Assembly (NCBI RefSeq): GCF_011742875.1
Contig: NZ_JAAQTL010000001.1
Span: 3,162,001-3,226,000 of the forward strand
DNA length: 64,000 nt
Reading direction: 5' to 3'
From: Luteibacter yeojuensis
GTDB taxonomy: Bacteria > Pseudomonadota > Gammaproteobacteria > Xanthomonadales > Rhodanobacteraceae
The translations under genes and the position numbers were made by a program. The notes under the pieces were generated by a model. That model was not told the DNA's origin, did not search any database, and saw nothing but the letters and a program-made list of their open reading frames with translations. Of this stretch, positions 19,845-29,513 are shown one piece after another (positions within the stretch are counted from its first letter, which is position 1; the number at the start of each line of letters is the position of its first letter).

Positions 19845-19886
19845 CTGGTACGGGGCTGGTACGTCCTGGTATGTCACTGGTACGAT
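19845..19886 (+). promoter_or_regulatory. Four helically phased CTGGTA repeats before zwf
   Basis: CTGGTA starts at 19845, 19856, 19866 and 19877 (spacings 11, 10, 11), mostly as CTGGTACG. All four lie on the same face of the helix, 40-80 bases before the zwf GTG. Unit and spacing match the repeats before nagQ, so the same GntR protein is the likely reader. Confidence 0.7.
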
Positions 19887-19926
19887 CCGGAGGCATCCAT
19901 CTCCGATCCTTCAAGAGGCCTCTGTC

Positions 19927-21395
<1,469 letters not shown>

Positions 21396-21399
<4 letters not shown>

Positions 21400-22097
21400 A
21401 CGCCAAGATCAACCGTCACGACTTCGCCGACCGCCTTACCCTCGCCGACAAGCTGGCGCGGGATGTCGCCTCTCGACTGGATGCCGCGATCAAGGCGCGC
21501 GGCAAGGCCACCGTCGCCGTGTCCGGCGGCGGTACGCCCAAGCTCATGTTCGCCGTGCTCGCCCAGCAGGAGATCGACTGGTCGAAGGTCACCGTGACGC
21601 TCGTGGACGAGCGTTGGGTGGACACCGACAGCGATCGCTCGAACGCGCGCATGGTGGCGGAACACCTGTTCCACCACGAGTCGCACACGGCCCAATTCGT
21701 TCCATTGTTCGACCGCGCGCACAAGGACAACGTGGACGGTGCCCTTGCCGATGTCGGCGCGCGCATCGACGCGCTCGGCCTGCCGTTCGACGTGGTGCTG
21801 CTCGGCATGGGCTCCGACGGGCATACGGCGTCGTTCTTCCCCGGTGGCGACAACCTCGCCAAGGCGCTCGATCCGGACGGCAAGGACACCGTCGTCTCGA
21901 TGCGTGCCGATGGCGCCGGCGAGCCGCGCATCACGCTCAGCCTGCCGCGCGTGCTCGATACGCGTGCGCTCTACCTGCACATCGAGGGCGACGACAAGAA
22001 GCAGGTACTGCAGAATGCGCTCGACGGCGGCGACGCCCCGATCGCAAAGGTGCTGACGCAGGAGCGCGTCCCCCTGGACATCTACTGGGCGCCGTAA
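21396..22097 (+). CDS. pgl: 6-Phosphogluconolactonase
   Basis: Hydrolyses the lactone made by Zwf to 6-phosphogluconate. 233 residues, DevB/SOL type: [15 protein letters not shown] near residue 45, [19 protein letters not shown] near 70, and [18 protein letters not shown] near 130 are the three family blocks. The ATG at 21396 overlaps the zwf TGA (ATGA), and the stop is two bases before the edd ATG, so translation is tightly coupled through the operon. An open frame reaching back into zwf is an artefact of the high GC content. Confidence 0.95.
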
Positions 22098-22099
22098 GC

Positions 22100-23911
<1,812 letters not shown>

Positions 23912-23926
23912 TCCACCGGAGCCGAG

Positions 23927-24571
23927 ATGAGCAACGAAGCCAAGCAACAGCGTGTCGAGTCCACCCTGCGCCTCGCGCCAGTCGTTCCCGTGGTGATCAT
24001 CGAGGACGCGTCGAAGGCCGTGGGCATGGCACGCGCGCTGGTCGCCGGCGGCGTGCCCGCGATCGAGGTCACCCTGCGCACCCCTGCCGCGCTCGACGCC
24101 GTGCGTGCCATCGCCGGCGAAGTCGAGGGCGCCTTCGTGGGCGTGGGCACGGTGCTCACCGCGCGCGATCTCGAGAACGCGTACAAGGCCGGCGCGACGT
24201 TCGCCGTCTCTCCGGGCAGCGCGCCGCGGTTGCTCGATGCCGCCGACGATTCGGAACTTCCGCTGCTGCCGGGCGCCGCGACGTCCAGCGAAGCCATGGA
24301 ACTGCTGGAACGCGGCTATCGCTTCCAGAAGTTCTTCCCGGCCGTGCCGGCGGGTGGAGCGAAGCTGCTCGGTGCCTGGGCCAGCCCGCTGCCGCAGATC
24401 CGCTTCTGCCCCACCGGCGGCATCAGCCTCGGGAACGCGCCCGAGTTCCTGGCGCTGCCGAACGTCGCCTGTGTGGGTGGCTCGTGGCTCACGCCGGCGG
24501 ACAAACTCGCCGCCTCCGACTGGGCAGGCATCGAAGCCCTGGCCCGCGAAGCCTCGCGGCTGCCGCGCTGA
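23927..24571 (+). CDS. eda: 2-Keto-3-deoxy-6-phosphogluconate aldolase
   Basis: Cleaves KDPG to pyruvate and glyceraldehyde-3-P. 214 residues, class I aldolase. The Schiff-base lysine is K135 in RFQKFFPA; IEVTLRTPAALDAVRAI holds the catalytic Glu region; FCPTGGISLGNAPEFL is the phosphate-binding loop. ATG at 23927 with GGAGCCGAG before it. Last gene of the zwf operon; a palindromic element follows its stop, and the next gene is a separately spaced transporter. Confidence 0.96.
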   Translation: MSNEAKQQRVESTLRLAPVVPVVIIEDASKAVGMARALVAGGVPAIEVTLRTPAALDAVRAIAGEVEGAFVGVGTVLTARDLENAYKAGATFAVSPGSAPRLLDAADDSELPLLPGAATSSEAMELLERGYRFQKFFPAVPAGGAKLLGAWASPLPQIRFCPTGGISLGNAPEFLALPNVACVGGSWLTPADKLAASDWAGIEALAREASRLPR

Positions 24572-24585
24572 CCGCGCCGGCTCTG

Positions 24586-24669
24586 CGTGGGAGCCGCTTC
24601 AGCGGCGAGGGGTGCTCGCGGCAAGGTTGCCCGCTGCCGCGGGATCGCCGGCACAGCCGGCTCCCGCAC
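24586..24669. repeat. REP-like palindrome, 'ccgcgggatcg' subtype
   Basis: GTGGGAGCCGCTTCAGCGGC on the left and CGGCACAGCCGGCTCCCGCAC on the right, with GCCCGCTGCCGCGGGATCG between, similar to the copy at 16638-16721. It marks the end of the zwf-eda operon. Confidence 0.75.
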
Positions 24670-24711
24670 GGTATGTGAGATCCTTCGCGCTTCGTTCCCG
24701 CAAGTCCGGCC

Positions 24712-25563
24712 ATGACCTACATCCTCCTCGCGGTCCTTTTCAGCGTCGCCGTCTCGGTCTTGCTGAAGCTCGCCCGCAGGTACGGCATCGACATCGTGCA
24801 GGCCGTGGCGACGAACTATGTCGTGGCCGCGCTGCTCGCGGCGATGCTGCTCGGCGCCACGCCGCAGGCGGCCATCGAGGCGAAGGCTACCTACGTACCG
24901 CTCGTCCTTCTCGGCATCCTGCTTCCCGCGATCTTCGTCGTGCTCGCGCGGTCGGTGCGTACCGCGGGGATCGTGCGCACCGACGTGGCGCAGCGTCTCT
25001 CGTTGTTCCTGTCGCTCGTGGCCGCGTTCGTTTTCCTGGGCGACACGCTGACGGGCATGAAGTCGCTGGGCATCGCGCTGGCCTTCGCCGCCGTGCTCTG
25101 CGTGCTCTGGCGCAGGCAACGCGACCCGATGGACCGCGCCGGCTGGATCGCGCCGCTGGCCGTGTTCGCGGGCTTCGGCGCCATCGACATCTGCTTCAAG
25201 CGGGTGGCGCAGGCCGGCGCGCCCTTTGCGAGTGCCCTACTCGCCTCTTTCCTGATCGCCATGGCGCTGTGCTGGATCGCGGTCCTGGCGCGCGCGGCGA
25301 TGCGCGTGGCGCCGGTCACCCTGCGCAGCCTGGGTTTCGGCGTGCTGCTGGGCGCGGCCAACTTCGCCAACATCCTGTTCTACGTGCGCGGGCACCAGGC
25401 CCTGCCGAATGACCCGTCGCTGGTATTCGCCTCGATGAACGTGGGCGTGGTGGTGCTCGGCACCCTCGTGGGTGCGTTCGGTTTCAAGGAGCGGCTGGCG
25501 GCGGTCAACTGGCTGGGCATCGCACTGTCGATCGGTGCGATAACCGTCATGGCCACCCTGTAG
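24712..25563 (+). CDS. EamA-family (DMT) membrane transporter
   Basis: A 283-residue polytopic inner-membrane protein with about ten hydrophobic segments arranged as two EamA repeats, the drug/metabolite transporter layout. The first half ends near residue 130 (GIALAFAAVLCVLWRR) and the second near 283 (WLGIALSIGAITVMATL). Substrate unknown; relatives move metabolites or amino-acid derivatives. Its place between eda and the sugar regulator hints at, but does not prove, a role in sugar metabolism. The TAG stop is the first three bases of the following palindrome. Confidence 0.85.
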   Translation: MTYILLAVLFSVAVSVLLKLARRYGIDIVQAVATNYVVAALLAAMLLGATPQAAIEAKATYVPLVLLGILLPAIFVVLARSVRTAGIVRTDVAQRLSLFLSLVAAFVFLGDTLTGMKSLGIALAFAAVLCVLWRRQRDPMDRAGWIAPLAVFAGFGAIDICFKRVAQAGAPFASALLASFLIAMALCWIAVLARAAMRVAPVTLRSLGFGVLLGAANFANILFYVRGHQALPNDPSLVFASMNVGVVVLGTLVGAFGFKERLAAVNWLGIALSIGAITVMATL

Positions 25564-25662
25564 GAGCCGCTATAGCGGCGAGAAGCCAACGGAGCACTGA
25601 AGCGGCGAGAGCGATCCTGCCGCGATATCGCGAGGTTTCCTCGCCGCTATAGCGGCTCCTAC
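25561..25662. repeat. REP-like intergenic palindrome between convergent genes
   Basis: TAGGAGCCGCTATAGCGGCG and its inverse flank a longer (~60-base) middle containing a second degenerate copy (GCGATATCGCGAGG). The left TAG ends the EamA gene; the right arm ends ten bases before the regulator's stop. Confidence 0.85.
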
Positions 25663-25671
25663 ATTCGCAGG

Positions 25672-26700
25672 TCAGCGGCGCCGCGGGGCGGTCGAGCCGC
25701 GCACCACCAGGTCGGGGCTGAAGCCCTCGTTCTCGATGACGTGGTCGTCGCCCTCGCGCTCGAGTTCAGCGATCAGCCGCTGCGCCGCGTGGCGGCCGAT
25801 TTCCTCGGTGTTCTGCCGGGCGGTGGTGAGGGCGGGCCAGGATTGCTTTGAGAAGGGACTGTCCTCGAAACCCGCGATGGACAGCTCCCACGGCACGTCG
25901 ACGCCGCCCGAACGCGCGGCGGCCAGCACGCCGGCGGCGATTTCGTCGTTGGAGCCGAAGATTGCCGTCGGCGGCTCCTTCAGGGCGAGCAGCTTGCGCG
26001 CGCCACGGAAGCCATCGTCGAAGGAATAGTCGCCCTCGACCACCAGGCGCTTGTCCACGGCGATGCCGTACGCGCGCAGGGCATCTTCGTAACCCTGGTA
26101 ACGCTCGGGGCTGGAGCGATGCTCCTTGCCGCCCCAGAGGAAGCCGATGCGGTGATGACCGAGCTGTATCAGGTGTTCGGTGATCGCATAGGCCGCGTCG
26201 CGGTCGTCGACGAACACGCAGGGCCAGCCGTCCTTCGGGTCCTGCCGCGCGGAGATGATCCGCACGAAAGGCACCTTCTGCTCGGTCAGCGCGGTCAGCA
26301 GGCGGGGCTGTTCGGACATGGGCGGGCAGAGCACCAGGCCGGCGAGGCGGTTGCGCCGGACCAGGTCGGCCAGCTGGTCGGCCAGCTTCGGCGCCGACGA
26401 GTCGCAGGGATGGATCTGCAGACCGAACCCGCGCTCGCGGCACACCGAGAGCACGCCGTTCTGCATGGCGATGACGTAGTGCGCGTTCGGATTGTCGTAG
26501 ACGAGCCCGAGGGCATAAGTGCGGGCGCTGCGCAGGCTGCGCGCGGCCTGGTCGGGCTGGTAGTCCAGCGCTTCGATGGCGCGCTGAACCTTGTCCCGGG
26601 TGCGGGCGTGAACCGACGGCTCGTGGTTGATCACACGCGAGACGGTCTTCAGCGAGACACCGGCCCGCTCGGCAACGTCCTTGATGGTAGGACTACGCAA
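25672..26700 (-). CDS. nagR: LacI-family regulator (NagR-like)
   Basis: A 342-residue repressor. The N-terminal helix-turn-helix and hinge are at residues 4-55 (TIKDVAERAGVSLKTVSRVINHE). The periplasmic-binding-protein-like sensor domain fills the rest, with FGSNDEIAAGVLAAARSGG and PALTTARQNTEEIGRHAA typical of the family. TTG start at 26700 with AGGGG about eight bases upstream. It lies 65 bases after the MFS permease on the same strand, so the two may be co-transcribed. TTGACAAC-type palindromes before the permease and the kinase are its probable operators, by analogy with NagR of Xanthomonas and Shewanella, which act on GlcNAc genes. The effector itself is inferred. Confidence 0.87.
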   Translation of the reverse strand: MRSPTIKDVAERAGVSLKTVSRVINHEPSVHARTRDKVQRAIEALDYQPDQAARSLRSARTYALGLVYDNPNAHYVIAMQNGVLSVCRERGFGLQIHPCDSSAPKLADQLADLVRRNRLAGLVLCPPMSEQPRLLTALTEQKVPFVRIISARQDPKDGWPCVFVDDRDAAYAITEHLIQLGHHRIGFLWGGKEHRSSPERYQGYEDALRAYGIAVDKRLVVEGDYSFDDGFRGARKLLALKEPPTAIFGSNDEIAAGVLAAARSGGVDVPWELSIAGFEDSPFSKQSWPALTTARQNTEEIGRHAAQRLIAELEREGDDHVIENEGFSPDLVVRGSTAPRRR

Positions 26701-26720
26701 TCTACGACCCCTATTGGCAG

Positions 26721-26746
26721 GACGGCCATCCTAGCGGATGGCCGTC
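26721..26746 (-). terminator. Strong hairpin between nagP and nagR
   Basis: GACGGCCATCC pairs perfectly with GGATGGCCGTC around a four-base loop. On the minus strand it follows the permease stop but has no T-run, so it may be a partial terminator or an mRNA-stabilising structure that lowers nagR expression relative to nagP. Confidence 0.5.
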
Positions 26747-26765
26747 GTGGCGCGAAGATGGGAAC

Positions 26766-28055
26766 TCAGTCCCGGGCGTGCTGCCCGACCCGGTGCCCCG
26801 CCGCGCCGTAGTACAGGATGTACAGGTAGCAGGGAACCATGAGACAGAGGAACACGCCCTGGAAGTCGAAGTGCTGCTTGAGGTGCGCGAACAGCACCGG
26901 AATCACGGCGCCGCCGGCGATACCCATGATGAGGAAGGCCGAGCCGAACTCGGTGAGGCGGCCCAGGCCCTTGATGGCGAGCGGGAAGATCGCCGGCCAC
27001 ATCATGGCGTTGGCGAAGCCCAGCGCGGCCACGAAGGCCACCGACACGTAGCCGGTCGTGACATAGGTGCCGATCGAGAACACGACGCCGAGGATCGCGG
27101 AGAAGGCGAGGTAACGCTGCTGGGAGACGAACTTCGGGATCAGCAACAGGCCCGCCACGTAACCGATCAGCATGGCGATCAGCGTATACGAGGTGAAGTG
27201 GCTGGTTTCGGCGGGCGACATGCCGAAGCCCTGGCCGTAGGTGCCGATGGCGTCGCCGGCCATCACCTCGACGCCGACGTAGACGAACAGGCAGAGCACG
27301 CCCAGCCAGAGGTGCGGGAAGCTGAAGAGGCTGCCCTTGTCGTGGCCGATGGCGCGTTCGGAGTTGTCGCTGGACGGCTTGATCTCCGGCAGCGAGGAAC
27401 GCACGACCCAGATCGCGAGCACGACGAGCAGGCCGGCCATCACCATGTACGGCAGGTGCACCTTGGAGGCGAAGGAGGCGAGCAGCGCGTCCTTTTCCGC
27501 CGGCGACGCCGCCGCGGCGATCTGCTTGTCGAGGCCGTCGATATTGCTCATCACCAGCGCGCCGAAGACGAACGGCGCCAGCGCCCCGGCCACCTTGTTG
27601 CAGATGCCCATGAAGGCGATGCGCTGCGCGCCGCTCTCGATCGGACCGAGGATGGAAATGTACGGATTGGAAGCCGTCTGCAGCAGCGAAAGGCCGGCAC
27701 CGATGACGAACAGGCCGGTGAGCGCGCCCGGATAGACGCGCATGGTGACGAACTGGCCGAACATCGCCGCGCCGATCGCCATGACGAAGAGGCCGAGGCC
27801 CATGCCCTTCTTCATGCCCGTCTTCCTGAGGATGAAGGAGGAGGGCAGGGCGAGGAAGAAGTACGACAGGTAGAAGGCCATCGGCACCAGGAACGCGTTC
27901 ACGTCGTCGAGGTTGAAGGCCAGTTTGACGAAGGTGATCAGGGGCCCGTTGAGCCACGTGACGAAGCCGAAGATAAAGAACAGGACGCCGATGATGATCA
28001 TCGGGACCAGGCTGGAATGGCGCGCCTCGTTGACCGCGGCCGTGGTGGACGACAT
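26766..28055 (-). CDS. nagP: MFS sugar permease (FucP/NagP-like)
   Basis: A 429-residue inner-membrane proton symporter with about 12 membrane segments, of the FHS (FucP-like) group. Early ones are PMIIIGVLFFIFGFVTWLNG and FYLSYFFLALPSSFILRK, and GLSLLQTASNPYISILGP is the family signature. The ATG at 28055 has GGGGAG six bases upstream. Family members import fucose, glucose/galactose or GlcNAc; the neighbouring nag genes and NagR-type operator make GlcNAc or a related amino sugar the best guess. It is divergent from the kinase across a 350-base region carrying two similar palindromes, one per gene. Confidence 0.88.
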   Translation of the reverse strand: MSSTTAAVNEARHSSLVPMIIIGVLFFIFGFVTWLNGPLITFVKLAFNLDDVNAFLVPMAFYLSYFFLALPSSFILRKTGMKKGMGLGLFVMAIGAAMFGQFVTMRVYPGALTGLFVIGAGLSLLQTASNPYISILGPIESGAQRIAFMGICNKVAGALAPFVFGALVMSNIDGLDKQIAAAASPAEKDALLASFASKVHLPYMVMAGLLVVLAIWVVRSSLPEIKPSSDNSERAIGHDKGSLFSFPHLWLGVLCLFVYVGVEVMAGDAIGTYGQGFGMSPAETSHFTSYTLIAMLIGYVAGLLLIPKFVSQQRYLAFSAILGVVFSIGTYVTTGYVSVAFVAALGFANAMMWPAIFPLAIKGLGRLTEFGSAFLIMGIAGGAVIPVLFAHLKQHFDFQGVFLCLMVPCYLYILYYGAAGHRVGQHARD

Positions 28056-28114
28056 GGATGCTCCCCTCTCGCAGGGGCCGTACGTGCCCCGATCCGCCCC
28101 TTTATCGGCTTCCC

Positions 28115-28130
28115 TGCCCAACGTTGTCAA
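28115..28130. promoter_or_regulatory. LacI-type operator before nagP (13/16 match to TTGACAACGTTGTCAA)
   Basis: TGCCCAACGTTGTCAA: the right half is perfect and the left half degenerate, centred on CG, about 68 bases upstream of the permease ATG. It matches the stronger site at 28331-28346. Confidence 0.65.
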
Positions 28131-28330
28131 TCGCGCGGCTGCCGGGGCGCGTGACCTCCGGCAGGGCCGGTCACTTTCGATGCCGCGCCGCGTCAAGCGC
28201 GCCACCCACCCCGCTTTGGCCGTATATCGCGCCACGACAAGCGCTTACGCGACGGACCGCCGAGCGGCGTCGCAAACGTTTCCTGTTGCAGCGCGTTATG
28301 GAATGCCGGCTGTCTTGGCCATTTGTCCTG

Positions 28331-28346
28331 TTGACAACGTTGTCAT
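28331..28346. promoter_or_regulatory. LacI-type operator before glk (TTGACAACGTTGTCAT)
   Basis: A 14-bp perfect palindrome TGACAACGTTGTCA within a 15/16 match to the symmetric site, about 60 bases before the kinase GTG. Core and arms are those reported for NagR-type LacI regulators of GlcNAc genes. The rest of 28056-28405 contains a weaker CAAACGTTTCC motif at 28273-28283 and no gene. Confidence 0.75.
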
Positions 28347-28405
28347 CCGAGCCAAGACTCGCCGCCATAACGGGGTCGTCACAAAGTTTCGAAGAGGGGC
28401 GGGGC

Positions 28406-29431
28406 GTGATCGAATCGGCCAAACAGCGGGAAGTGCTGCGTGCGTCGCGAGCGGAGGCGTTCCTCGCCGCCGACGTGGGCGGTACGCATGCCCGCATCGG
28501 CCTGGTCCGCGTGGCCGACGCATCCTCGACGATCGATGTGCTCCGCTACGAGCGTTATGCCTGCGCCGAGTGGCCCAGCCTGACCGCCGTGCTCCAGGAC
28601 TTCGTCGGGCGGCTGGATGGTCAGGTGGCGATCGCGCACTGCGCCGTGGCCAGCGCCGGTTACGTGGTGGGCGACGCCATCGTCAACGAAAACCTCCCAT
28701 GGCCCGTGTCGATCGGCGACATCCGCCAGACACTGGGTCTTTCCGGCCTCGCCGTAGTCAACGACTTCGAAGCCGTGGCCTACGCCTGCCAGTTCCTGCA
28801 GCGCCATGAAACGGCGCCGATCATCGAGACGGACGCCGCGCCCGCCGAAGGCCCGATCCTCGTGATGGGCCCCGGCACCGGGCTGGGCTCCGCGGTATTG
28901 CTGCCGGGCCGCCCGCACGCGACCGTGCTGCCGACCGAGGCCGGACAGATCTCGCTGGCACCGGGCAATGCGCGCGAGGTCGCCATCCTCGGCGAGCTGG
29001 CCCGCGACCGCGACTACGTTTCCTACGAGACCGCGCTTTCCGGGCCGGGCCTCGTCAATCTCTATCGTGCCATTTCCAGGCTGCGCGGCAGTGCCGCGAC
29101 GCTGGCCGAACCCGCCGCCGTCACCGGCGCCGCCCTCGACGGCAGCGACATCGCCGCGTCGGAAGCGCTGGACGTGTTCTGCGGGTTGCTCGGCAGCTTC
29201 GTCGGCGACCTCGCCATGCTCTATGGCGCCCGCGGCGGCGTGTACCTGGCGGGGGGCATCCTCCCCCAGGTCCGCGAACGCCTGCTCGCCAGCAGCTTCG
29301 CCACCAGGTTCTTCAACAAGGGCGTCATGCGCGCCTTTCTCCAGCAAGTGCCGGTACGTCTGATGGACCACGGACAGTTGGGTGTGATCGGTGCCGCCGG
29401 TCTCTACCTGCACGGTTCGACCGCTCATTGA
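28406..29431 (+). CDS. glk: Glucokinase (Glk family)
   Basis: ATP-dependent hexose kinase, 341 residues. ADVGGTHARIGLVRV (D23, G25-G26) is the phosphate-1 site; AVASAGYVVGDAIVNENLPWPV and LAVVNDFEAVAYA form the sugar-binding part with its catalytic Asp; VMGPGTGLGSAVLLP and AGGILPQVRERL complete the fold. GTG start at 28406 with GAGGGG upstream. A LacI-type operator ~60 bases upstream and the divergent permease suggest it phosphorylates the imported sugar. It could act on glucose, on GlcNAc, or on both: sequence alone does not separate Glk from a GlcNAc kinase. An 82-base gap leads to the TonB receptor, probably the same transcript. Confidence 0.9.
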   Translation: MIESAKQREVLRASRAEAFLAADVGGTHARIGLVRVADASSTIDVLRYERYACAEWPSLTAVLQDFVGRLDGQVAIAHCAVASAGYVVGDAIVNENLPWPVSIGDIRQTLGLSGLAVVNDFEAVAYACQFLQRHETAPIIETDAAPAEGPILVMGPGTGLGSAVLLPGRPHATVLPTEAGQISLAPGNAREVAILGELARDRDYVSYETALSGPGLVNLYRAISRLRGSAATLAEPAAVTGAALDGSDIAASEALDVFCGLLGSFVGDLAMLYGARGGVYLAGGILPQVRERLLASSFATRFFNKGVMRAFLQQVPVRLMDHGQLGVIGAAGLYLHGSTAH

Positions 29432-29513
29432 AGAGCGGGAAAGGAACGCAGGCTTAGTTCATAGAGCGGGCCGCAAGGCCTATATCCGATACATCCTCTG
29501 AGGGGAGGACACC

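Noticed and set aside
19845-19886. Possible short CRISPR-like repeat array
   Set aside because: Units are 6-8 bases with 3-5-base gaps, so this is an operator array, not repeats separated by ~30-base spacers.
26721-26746. A proper rho-independent terminator between nagP and nagR
   Set aside because: The stem is perfect but no T-run follows on either strand. Listed only as a hairpin.
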